From positions 1 to 8,298 of the forward strand of contig JAABPT010000039.1 of the NCBI GenBank assembly GCA_011391855.1: a DNA stretch of 8,298 nt, given 5' to 3'. Positions 1 through 6,286 of this stretch are shown here, piece after piece. Made by a program: the position numbers and the translations under genes. Below the pieces are notes generated by a model. It saw nothing but the letters and a program-made list of their open reading frames with translations, made no database searches and was not told the DNA's origin. Position 1 is the stretch's first letter. Each line of letters begins with the position of its first letter. Source of the DNA: Burkholderiales bacterium. GTDB taxonomy: Bacteria > Pseudomonadota > Gammaproteobacteria > Burkholderiales > Burkholderiaceae_C.

Positions 1-674
1 AGCGTGCGTCCGGTGCTGGCCACATCGTCGAACAACACCACGGCACGGCCGGCCACCGGCAATCCGGGTAGGGCCACGGCTACATCGCGATCGCCGTTGC
101 GCTGCTTGTGGCACACCGCGTGGTCCAGGCCATGGGCCTGCGCCGCCACGCGCACCCATTGTTCGGCCTCCTCGTCGGGGCCGATCAGCAGCGCGCCGGG
201 CAATTGCCGCGCGATCCAGGCCCCGAGCAACGGTGCCGCGGTGAGGGCCACGCCGCGGCGGCTGGGCACCACCTCGTCCATCGTGGCCACGCGGTGCAGG
301 TGCGGGTCGACCGTGACGACGGCGTCGAAGTGCGCCGCGAGCAGCCGCCCCAGGTGGCGCTGGCTCACCACCTCGCCCGGCGTGAAGGCGATGTCCTGCC
401 GCATATAGGCCAGGTACGGGCTGACGAGCGTGAGCTTCGTGGCGCCGAGTTCGCGCGCGCCAGCGGCGGACAGCAGCAGCTCGGTGAGCTTCTCGTTGGG
501 CTGCTGCAGTCCACGCAGCAAGGCCACCTGCGGCGGCAATCGCGGCGGCAGCCGCAGCCGCGTCTCGCCGTCGGGGAAACGGTGGCGGTCGATCAGCTCG
601 CAGTGCCACCCCAGCGACGCGGCCAAGGCCTGCGCCAGCGGTGCTTCGTCGTCGAAGGCCAGCACCAGGCTCAA
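1..674 (-). CDS. PRPP synthetase-like protein (ribose-phosphate pyrophosphokinase family), 3' end cut by window edge
   Basis: The 224 complete codons match the ribose-phosphate diphosphokinase family, which makes PRPP from ribose 5-phosphate and ATP in the cytoplasm. Visible landmarks are FPDGE (33-37), QPNEKLTELLL (58-68, the QP.N..l.ELL region), PYLAYMRQD (86-94, canonical PYfgYaRQD), FTPGE (97-101), DPHLHR (123-128, canonical DLHa.Q), KQRNGDRDV (190-198) and a PRPP-binding loop FDDVASTGRT (215-224). Family members are about 290-320 residues, so roughly 70-90 residues lie outside the window. The loop and the GDR segment look more like the divergent or archaeal branch than like housekeeping Prs, so the substrate may differ. 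The start is TTG, overlapping the stop of the upstream phosphorylase as TTGA, with GGAG 7 nt upstream. A GTG three codons later would have poor spacing. The family is secure; the exact reaction is inference. Confidence 0.85.
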   Translation of the reverse strand, partial: MSLVLAFDDEAPLAQALAASLGWHCELIDRHRFPDGETRLRLPPRLPPQVALLRGLQQPNEKLTELLLSAAGARELGATKLTLVSPYLAYMRQDIAFTPGEVVSQRHLGRLLAAHFDAVVTVDPHLHRVATMDEVVPSRRGVALTAAPLLGAWIARQLPGALLIGPDEEAEQWVRVAAQAHGLDHAVCHKQRNGDRDVAVALPGLPVAGRAVVLFDDVASTGRT

Positions 675-2227
675 GACAGATCTCCGCCACCGACAAATTC
701 AGCGGGCACCGCGCCCGGCGCACCGATGGAAAAAGCGCTGTCCTGCAGCGCCATGCGGCGCGCAAAACCCAGGTCGGCTTCGAAGCGCGCATGCAGCCGG
801 TACAGCGGCTGGCCTTCGCGCACCGTGTCACCCAGCCGCACGAACAAGTCAACGCCAGCGCCGGCCACTTGCGGCGCGCCAGTCAGCCGGGCAATGCGCG
901 CCAGCCGCAGGTTGTCGATGCCGACCACCACGCCGCTGCGCGGTGCCGGCACCTCGAACACCAGCGCGCCGGGCTCGGGCGGCGTGCGCCGGCCCTGTGC
1001 GCCGATGATGGCGTTCATCTGCGCCAGCGCACGCCCCGACTCCAGGATGTCGCGCGCGATGCGGTAGCCGTCGCCTCCGCGCACGTCGGGGTCGAATTCG
1101 ATCACGCGGCCGGCCAGCCGCAGCGCCTTCTGGCGCAGGTCGTGCGGCGCGTCGGGGTGGTTCTGCAGCACCATCATCACGTCGCGCGCCTCCAGCACCG
1201 GGCCGATGCCGCGGCCGATGGGCTGGCGGCCGTCGGTGATGACGGCGTCGAGCTGCAACCCCAGGCGCGAGGCCACGTATTCGAACAGCTTCTTCAGCCG
1301 CTGTGCCTCGGGCATGCTGCGCACCTTGGCGCTGGGGCCCACGGGAATGTCCAGCACCAGGTGCGTGGAGCCGGCGGCGATCTTCTTCGAAAGGATCGAA
1401 GCCACCATCTGCCCGGGCGAGTCGATGGCCAGCGGCCGCTCCACCGAGATCAAGATGTCGTCGGCCGGCGAGAGATCCGCCGTGCCGCCCCAGGCCAGGC
1501 AGCCACGCGTGCTGCGCACGATCTGCTGCAGCCGCTCCAGCGGCAGCTCCACGTCGGCCAGCATTTCCATGGTGTCGGCGGTGCCGGCCGGCGAGGTGAT
1601 GGCGCGCGAACTGGTCTTCGGGCACCACATGCCGTGCGCGGTGACGATGGGCACCACCAGCATCGACGTGCGATTGCCGGGAATGCCGCCGATGCAATGC
1701 TTGTCGACCACCGGGCCGCGGCCCACCTCGCGCTGCCAGTCGATGCGCTTGCCCACCGCAATCATGGCCTCGGTGAGGTGCAGCACCTCGTCGCGGTCGA
1801 GCTCGAACTGGTTGGTGGCCACCACGAAGGCGGCGAGTTCGATCTTCGAATAGCGCGCCGCCGCCACGTCGTGCATGACGGCAAAGAAGTCGTCGCGCGA
1901 CAGCCGCTCGCCGGCGATCTTGCGGTGCAGGGCGGCGATCGAAGGCGGCGGCTCGGCGTGCTCGATGCTCGCCGCCTGGCCCTCGGCCACCTGCAACCGC
2001 GCAAACGCTTCCTCGCTCAGGCCCAGGTCGCAGGTCTGCACGATGCGCTCGTCGTCGACGACGTTCAGCACCGCCGCGATGGTCTGCCCGTTGGCCTGCA
2101 CCGTGACCTTGGCCAGGGCCTGGAAGCCGGCGGCGCGCACGACAGGGCAGTCGCGGTGCAGGTAGGCGACGTTTTCGCGCCAGGTGTCGATGCCGACCCG
2201 GCGGATGCGCAGCGTGGGGCCGTTCAT
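671..2227 (-). CDS. Thymidine phosphorylase / AMP phosphorylase family protein
   Basis: This 518-residue protein belongs to the nucleoside phosphorylase II superfamily, which cleaves N-glycosidic bonds with phosphate. It carries DKHCIGGIPGNRTS (175-188), where classical DeoA has KHSTGGVGDK-type residues. It also has KTSSRAITSPAGTADTME (204-221) and an SKK motif (280-282). The PGNRT form, an N-terminal extension of about 85 residues and the length (DeoA about 440, archaeal AMP phosphorylase about 500) place it in the putative thymidine phosphorylase/AMP phosphorylase branch. Archaeal AMP phosphorylase converts a nucleoside 5'-monophosphate and phosphate to base and ribose 1,5-bisphosphate; the substrate here is not proven. 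The ATG start at 2227 lies 10 bp after the acyltransferase stop, with a weak AGAG upstream. A longer in-frame reading would run into the acyltransferase gene and has no family similarity. The stop overlaps the next gene by 4 nt. Many databases would simply name it thymidine phosphorylase. Confidence 0.9.
   Translation of the reverse strand: MNGPTLRIRRVGIDTWRENVAYLHRDCPVVRAAGFQALAKVTVQANGQTIAAVLNVVDDERIVQTCDLGLSEEAFARLQVAEGQAASIEHAEPPPSIAALHRKIAGERLSRDDFFAVMHDVAAARYSKIELAAFVVATNQFELDRDEVLHLTEAMIAVGKRIDWQREVGRGPVVDKHCIGGIPGNRTSMLVVPIVTAHGMWCPKTSSRAITSPAGTADTMEMLADVELPLERLQQIVRSTRGCLAWGGTADLSPADDILISVERPLAIDSPGQMVASILSKKIAAGSTHLVLDIPVGPSAKVRSMPEAQRLKKLFEYVASRLGLQLDAVITDGRQPIGRGIGPVLEARDVMMVLQNHPDAPHDLRQKALRLAGRVIEFDPDVRGGDGYRIARDILESGRALAQMNAIIGAQGRRTPPEPGALVFEVPAPRSGVVVGIDNLRLARIARLTGAPQVAGAGVDLFVRLGDTVREGQPLYRLHARFEADLGFARRMALQDSAFSIGAPGAVPAEFVGGGDLS
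682..685 (-). promoter_or_regulatory. Ribosome binding site deciding the TTG start of the PRPP synthetase-like gene
   Basis: GGAG on the minus strand lies inside the 3' end of the phosphorylase gene, 7 nt upstream of the TTG at 674-672. The spacing favours this rare start codon over the in-frame GTG three codons downstream. It also fits translational coupling through the TTGA overlap. Confidence 0.5.
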
Positions 2228-2237
2228 GCAACCGACT

Positions 2238-3017
2238 CTACACGGCCCATTCGGCCGTTTGGACGCCGTGGGCCGCTTCGGCAGACTCGGCCAGCTTCGC
2301 TGCGACGAGGCCACGCAATCGCTCGGCCAGCGCACGGCGGTCGGCGTGCGACGTGGATTGCGCCCCAAGCACCCACAGCCTGACCACGACGCCTTCGCCG
2401 CAGGCCAGCCGCCAAAAGCTCTGCTTGAGCGTGATGTCGCCGTCGAAGCGCGCGGCCGGGCTCACCGCGTGGCGCGCGTCGGAGAATCGCAGCGCCAGCG
2501 GCTGGATCGGCGTGCCGGTGGCGATGGCCGCCTGCAGCAGGTTGGCGTGAAAGGGCAGCAGCGTGTGGCCGTCGCCGGTGGTGCTTTCGGGGAAGACGGC
2601 CACGGTGTCGCCGGCGCGCAGTGCCTCGGCCATCTGGTGCACCACGCGCACCGCGTCGCGCGGTCGTTCACGTTCGATATACAGCGTGCCGCCACCCGTC
2701 ACCAGCCGGTTCACCAGCGGCCAGTGCTGCACGTCGGCCTTGGAAACGAAACGTGCCTCGGGGCACACGGCGTGGATGGCCATGATGTCGACCCACGACA
2801 CGTGGTTGGCCACCAGCAGCTTGGCGCCGGGGCGGAAGGCACCCTGCACCTGCAGCCGCAGGCCGAGCAGGCGCAAGGTCTTGGCCGACCACCAGGCCAC
2901 ACGCGCACGGCGGCCGGCCGTATTCAGCCGCGGAAAGAGCAGCAGAACGACGAGCACGCCGTGCACGCCGTGCAGCACCGTCCGCGCCAGCCGCCACAGC
3001 GCGCGCGTGCGGCGCAT
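2238..3017 (-). CDS. 1-acyl-sn-glycerol-3-phosphate acyltransferase (PlsC/LPLAT family)
   Basis: The 259-residue protein has the PlsC-type motifs in order: NHVSWVD (71-77, the catalytic H72-x4-D77 pair), GTLYIERER (110-118), FPESTTGDG (142-150, in place of the usual FPEGTRS) and IQPLALRF (171-178, with the conserved Pro). A hydrophobic N-terminal stretch at about 13-29 probably anchors it to the inner membrane. The family transfers an acyl group to lysophosphatidic acid or related lysolipids. The family is clear, but such genomes usually carry several paralogues, so a specific symbol is not safe. The ATG at 3017 is preferred: translating further upstream gives an Arg-, Trp- and Pro-rich stretch that would overlap the pyrC' end and resembles nothing in the family. 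The gene follows pyrC' by 37 bp and precedes the phosphorylase by 10 bp. Its metabolic link to its nucleotide-gene neighbours is not evident. Confidence 0.9.
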   Translation of the reverse strand: MRRTRALWRLARTVLHGVHGVLVVLLLFPRLNTAGRRARVAWWSAKTLRLLGLRLQVQGAFRPGAKLLVANHVSWVDIMAIHAVCPEARFVSKADVQHWPLVNRLVTGGGTLYIERERPRDAVRVVHQMAEALRAGDTVAVFPESTTGDGHTLLPFHANLLQAAIATGTPIQPLALRFSDARHAVSPAARFDGDITLKQSFWRLACGEGVVVRLWVLGAQSTSHADRRALAERLRGLVAAKLAESAEAAHGVQTAEWAV

Positions 3018-3054
3018 CAAGGCCCACCCCGCACCGGCTCCGCGCCGCCTCGTT

Positions 3055-4359
3055 TCACGCTGCTTCGTAGGCCACCGTGCCGGCCACCAGCGTGGCGCGC
3101 ACGCGGCCGGGCAGCGCCATGCCGGTGGAGGCAAAGGCAAACGGCGTGTGCTTGCCCTGGCTGGCCAGCCGCTCGGGCGCCACCGCCCATTCGGCCGCGG
3201 GGTCGAACAGGCACAGGTCGGCCACGCCGCCTTCTACCAGGCGGCCGGCGCTGCTGGCCAAGGAACCCAGCGCGTCGCCGAGCACGCGCACCGGGTCGTG
3301 CGTGATGCGCGCCAGCGCCGTGGCCAGCGGCAGGCCGCTGTCCTGCGCCCAGCGCAGCGAAAGGCTCAGCAGCAGCTCCAGCCCGGTGGCGCCGGGTTCG
3401 GCTTCGCCGAAGGGCAACTGCTTGGCGTCGTCGGCCACCGGGTTGTGGTCGGAGACCAGTGCGTCGATCGTGCCGTCGGCCAGTGCCGTGCGCAGTGCGT
3501 CGCGGTCGGCACCCTGGCGCAGCGGCGGCGTGAGCCGCATGTCGGCATTGAAAAAGCCGATGTCGATGTCGGTGAGGTGCAGCGAATTGATGCTCACGTC
3601 GGCCGTCACCGGCAGGCCGGCGGCCTTTGCTGCACGCAGCAGCGCCACGCCGGCGGCACTGGACAGACGGCACAGGTGCACGCGCGCACCTGTGACGCGA
3701 ACGAGTTCGAAGAGGGTGGCCAGCGCCACCGTCTCGGCCACCACCGGCACGCCCGACAAGCCCAGCCGCGTGGCCACCGCGCCCTGCGCGGCCACACCCT
3801 TGCCCAGCCAGCCATCGTTCGGCCGCAGCCACACCGTATAGCCGAAGGTGGCGGCGTACTGCAGCGCACGCTGCAGCACCAGGGTGTCGGTGACGGCCAC
3901 GTCGGCCTGGCTGAAGCCCACGCAGCCGGCCTCGGTGAGTTCGGCCATCTCGGTGAGCGCGGCGCCTTCCAGCCGGCGCGTCAGCGCACCCAGCGGGAAG
4001 ACGCGGCAGCGCGAGAGTTTGCGGGCGCGGAACTTGAGCATCTCCACCAGACCCGGCTCGTCGAGCACGGGGTCGGTGTCGGGCGGGCACACCAGGCTGG
4101 TGACGCCGCCGGCCGCAGCCGCCGCCAGTTCGCTTTCCAGCATGCCTTCGTGTTCCTGCCCCGGCTCGCGCAGGCGCGCCGCCAGGTCCACCAGGCCCGG
4201 TGCGACGACCAGGCCGCTGGCTTCGAGCACGCGGTCGGGCGTGAAGTCGGCGAGCGCACCGATGGCCACGATGCGGCCCGAGGCGACGGCGATGTCGGCC
4301 ACCTCGTCGCGGCCGGTGGCGGGGCAGACGATGCGGCCGCCGTGAATGAGGATCTTCAT
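3055..4359 (-). CDS. pyrC': Dihydroorotase-like protein PyrC' (probably inactive, ATCase structural subunit)
   Basis: The 434-residue protein is a full-length class I dihydroorotase homologue of the cyclic amidohydrolase superfamily, but its metal site is gone. The DxHxHLRxPG motif reads DLAARLREPG (58-67), so both His are replaced (A60, R62). The Asp after FS is Gln (151), the HxED segment reads RPND (179-182), and the HvS histidine is Arg (231). Of the usual ligands only the DH-motif Asp (304, in SDHNP) remains. Fold landmarks persist: PPDTDPVLD (92-100), TPPLRQGADRDAL (277-289) and PFGEAEPGATGLE (316-328). In Pseudomonas, an inactive PyrC' encoded after pyrB assembles with PyrB into a large ATCase. 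The same role is inferred here from the position 11 bp after pyrB. A separate active dihydroorotase should exist elsewhere in the genome. Automated annotation will often call this an active dihydroorotase. The ATG at 4359 has AAGG 8 nt upstream. Confidence 0.93.
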   Translation of the reverse strand: MKILIHGGRIVCPATGRDEVADIAVASGRIVAIGALADFTPDRVLEASGLVVAPGLVDLAARLREPGQEHEGMLESELAAAAAGGVTSLVCPPDTDPVLDEPGLVEMLKFRARKLSRCRVFPLGALTRRLEGAALTEMAELTEAGCVGFSQADVAVTDTLVLQRALQYAATFGYTVWLRPNDGWLGKGVAAQGAVATRLGLSGVPVVAETVALATLFELVRVTGARVHLCRLSSAAGVALLRAAKAAGLPVTADVSINSLHLTDIDIGFFNADMRLTPPLRQGADRDALRTALADGTIDALVSDHNPVADDAKQLPFGEAEPGATGLELLLSLSLRWAQDSGLPLATALARITHDPVRVLGDALGSLASSAGRLVEGGVADLCLFDPAAEWAVAPERLASQGKHTPFAFASTGMALPGRVRATLVAGTVAYEAA

Positions 4360-4370
4360 GCTTCGCGCCT

Positions 4371-5333
4371 TCAGGCCTGGTTGCCGGCGATCGTGCTCAT
4401 CACCGCCATGCGCACCGCGATGCCGAAGGTCACCTGCGGCAGGATCACGCTGTGCGCGCCGTCGGCCACCGCCGAGTCGATCTCCACGCCGCGGTTGATG
4501 GGGCCCGGGTGCATGACGATGGCGTCGGGCCGGGCCAGCGCCAGCTTCTCCGGCGTGAGCCCGTAGCTCTTGAAGAATTCGCCGGCGCTGGGCAGCATGG
4601 CGCCGCTCATGCGTTCGTTCTGCAGCCGCAGCATGATGATGACGTCGGCACCGCGGATGCCCTCGGCCATGTCGTGACACACGCGCACGCCCATGCCGGC
4701 CAAGTCGCCCGGCACCAGCGTCTTGGGGCCCACGGCGCGGATCTCGGGCACGCCCAGAGTGGTCAACGCGTGGATGTCGCTGCGCGCCACGCGCGAATGC
4801 ACGATGTCGCCCACGATGGCCACCGTGAGCTGCGTGAAGTCGCGCTTGTAGTGGCGGATCGTGTACATGTCCAGCAAGCCCTGCGTGGGGTGGGCATGGC
4901 GGCCGTCGCCGGCGTTGATGACGTGCACGTGCGGCGCCACGTGCTGTGCGATGAGGTAGGGCGCACCGCTCTCGGCATGGCGCACGATGAACATGTCGGC
5001 GTGCATGGCCGACAGGTTGGCGATGGTGTCGAGCAGGCTCTCGCCCTTCGCCGTGCTCGACCTGGCGATGTCCAAGTTGATGACGTCGGCACTCAAGCGC
5101 TTGGCCGCGATCTCGAACGTGGTGCGCGTGCGCGTGCTGTTCTCGAAGAACAGGTTGAACACGCTCTTGCCACGCAACAGCGGCACCTTCTTCACGTCGC
5201 GGTCGTTGACGCTGAGAAAGGTGCCGGCGGTGTCCAGGATCTGCGTCAGCACCGCCTTGGGCAGGCCTTCGATGGACAGCAGGTGGATCAGCTCGCCGTG
5301 GGCGTTGAGCTGGGGGTTGCGGCGCATCAGCAT
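4371..5333 (-). CDS. pyrB: Aspartate carbamoyltransferase catalytic chain
   Basis: This enzyme makes carbamoyl-aspartate from carbamoyl phosphate and aspartate, the first committed step of de novo UMP synthesis. With the chosen start it has 320 residues. The carbamoyl-phosphate loop is ENSTRTRTTFE (64-74), followed by the SSTAKGES segment with K96 (92-99), HPTQGLLD (148-155), GDIVHSRVARS (175-185), LRLQNERM (235-242) and HPGPINRGVEID (275-286). All expected active-site residues are visible. Two starts compete: ATG at 5342 would overlap the pyrR stop by 8 nt, while ATG at 5333 lies just after it. The 5333 start is preferred because a GGGGA box sits 9 nt upstream and because related proteins start ML-x-x-RNPQLN. 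No pyrI-type regulatory chain is present; pyrC' follows instead, which fits the PyrB/PyrC' class of ATCase. Confidence 0.96.
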   Translation of the reverse strand: MLMRRNPQLNAHGELIHLLSIEGLPKAVLTQILDTAGTFLSVNDRDVKKVPLLRGKSVFNLFFENSTRTRTTFEIAAKRLSADVINLDIARSSTAKGESLLDTIANLSAMHADMFIVRHAESGAPYLIAQHVAPHVHVINAGDGRHAHPTQGLLDMYTIRHYKRDFTQLTVAIVGDIVHSRVARSDIHALTTLGVPEIRAVGPKTLVPGDLAGMGVRVCHDMAEGIRGADVIIMLRLQNERMSGAMLPSAGEFFKSYGLTPEKLALARPDAIVMHPGPINRGVEIDSAVADGAHSVILPQVTFGIAVRMAVMSTIAGNQA

Positions 5334-5334
5334 G

Positions 5335-5856
5335 TCAGACATTCCCCGTGACAGCAAAGCTGAAGCGGCTGTCGTCGGCGCGCGCCAGCCGCAGGCGCTG
5401 GCCGGCCGGCAGCGCCAGCTTGGCGGCGGCGAACGCCGCGGCGATGGGCAATTCGCGGCCGCCGCGGTCCACCAGCACGGCCAGCGTCACGCTGGCCGGG
5501 CGGCCGAAGTCGAACAGCTCGTTGACGACGGCGCGGATGGTGCGGCCGGTGTGCAGCACGTCGTCGACGAGCACGATGTGGCGGCCATCGATGGCAAACG
5601 GCAGCTGCGTGGGGTCGGTGCCCTTCCCGTCCTGGGTGACCAGGCCGCGCGCGTTGAAGTCGTCGCGATGCAGGGTGCTGGAGATGACGCCGTGCGTGCC
5701 GGCCAGAGCGAGGTCGCGCTGCAGCCGCTCGGCCAGCCAGGCACCGCCCGACCAGATACCCACCAGCGCGGCGTCGGGCCGCGTGCCTTCGGCCAGCAGC
5801 GAGCGCACGCCGTGCTGCAGTTCGACATAAAGGGCTTCGGCGTCGAGTTCAAGCAT
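5335..5856 (-). CDS. pyrR: PyrR, bifunctional pyr operon regulator / uracil phosphoribosyltransferase
   Basis: The 173-residue protein is a type I phosphoribosyltransferase with the PRPP-binding loop VLVDDVLHTGRT (95-106). PyrR-typical segments are HRDDF (63-67), DGRHIVLVDD (90-99) and DRGGRELPI (130-138). In Bacillus, PyrR binds pyr mRNA leaders in response to UMP or PRPP and has some uracil phosphoribosyltransferase activity. In the Pseudomonas arrangement it also sits directly upstream of pyrB and pyrC'. The ATG at 5856 overlaps the ruvX stop by 8 nt (ATGCTTGA). A TTG five codons upstream is in frame, but it would deepen the overlap and is a weaker start. Only a weak GGGA is present 5 nt before the ATG, so translation may depend on coupling to ruvX. 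There is no untranslated leader in which a Bacillus-style PyrR attenuator could sit. Confidence 0.94.
   Translation of the reverse strand: MLELDAEALYVELQHGVRSLLAEGTRPDAALVGIWSGGAWLAERLQRDLALAGTHGVISSTLHRDDFNARGLVTQDGKGTDPTQLPFAIDGRHIVLVDDVLHTGRTIRAVVNELFDFGRPASVTLAVLVDRGGRELPIAAAFAAAKLALPAGQRLRLARADDSRFSFAVTGNV
5343..5347 (-). promoter_or_regulatory. Candidate ribosome binding site for pyrB
   Basis: GGGGA lies on the minus strand within the last codons of pyrR. It is 9 nt from the ATG at 5333 but directly abuts the ATG at 5342, so it argues for the downstream start. The site is inside coding sequence, so its purine content could be coincidental. Confidence 0.35.
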
Positions 5857-6286
5857 CGTCGTCCCGGGCAAGTTGCCGCATGAATTGTTCCAGGATCAGC
5901 GCCGCGGCCGCCGCGTCGGCATCAGTCGCACCCTCGGCCAGCGCCTCCGTGGTGGTGTAACGCTCGTCGACCTCGTGCACCGGCAGCCGGAAGCGGCCGT
6001 GCAACTGGCGCGCGAAGCGGCGCGCGCGCTGGGTATTGCCGTGCGGCGCGCCGTCCGGGTGGAAGGGCACGCCGACCACCAGCGCATCGGGCTGCCACTC
6101 TTCGATGAGGCGGCCGATGGCGGCAAAACGTGCATCGCCTTCGGCTGCCACGGTGCGCAGCGGACGGGCTTGGGCGAGCAAGGTACTGCCGCTGGCCACG
6201 CCCACGCGGCGGGTGCCGAAATCGAAGGAAAGAAAAGACTGCGGGCGGAAGACGGGCGAAGACCGGGGCGCATGCGCCTCAGGCAT
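5849..6286 (-). CDS. ruvX: RuvX/YqgF, RNase H-fold nuclease (putative Holliday junction resolvase, pre-16S rRNA processing)
   Basis: The 145-residue protein has the YqgF signature: FDFGTRRVGVA (21-31, catalytic D22), GVPFHPDG (72-79), VDERYTTTEA (106-115, with D107 and E108) and D124 followed by an Ala run and LIL (130-132). The three acidic positions of the RNase H-like active site are all retained, so it should be an active nuclease. Members of the family are linked to maturation of the 16S rRNA 5' end and are annotated as Holliday junction resolvases. The length is close to the usual 135-155. The ATG at 6286 has a perfect AGGAGG 6 nt upstream and overlaps the yqgE stop by 8 nt (ATGCCTGA). 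The yqgE-ruvX pair is conserved in many proteobacteria. Confidence 0.96.
   Translation of the reverse strand: MPEAHAPRSSPVFRPQSFLSFDFGTRRVGVASGSTLLAQARPLRTVAAEGDARFAAIGRLIEEWQPDALVVGVPFHPDGAPHGNTQRARRFARQLHGRFRLPVHEVDERYTTTEALAEGATDADAAAAALILEQFMRQLARDDDA

Noticed and set aside
641..2383. Long plus-strand open frame (580 codons) opposite the phosphorylase gene
   Set aside because: It is antisense to a gene with clear family motifs. Its translation is rich in His, Arg, Ala and Gln without domain patterns, as expected of a frame opposite GC-rich codons.
3018..3054. The 37-bp gap between pyrC' and the acyltransferase as a terminator or promoter
   Set aside because: No stem followed by a T run and no -10-like hexamer is seen. 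The gap looks like a plain intra-operon spacer.
2563..4566. Long plus-strand open frame (667 codons) across the acyltransferase, pyrC' and pyrB genes
   Set aside because: It crosses three recognised minus-strand genes and their junctions and has low-complexity, GC-driven composition. It is a shadow frame.
4925..4944. Inverted repeat GCACGTG-n6-CACGTGC that could be an operator or hairpin
   Set aside because: It lies deep inside pyrB, where the codons specify a His/Val-rich segment (HVAPHVHV). Codon bias explains the repeat and nothing places a promoter there.
4452..5351. Plus-strand open frame (299 codons) opposite pyrB
   Set aside because: It is antisense to a fully conserved pyrB. Its composition is dominated by His, Val, Gly, Arg and Gln arising from complementary codons.
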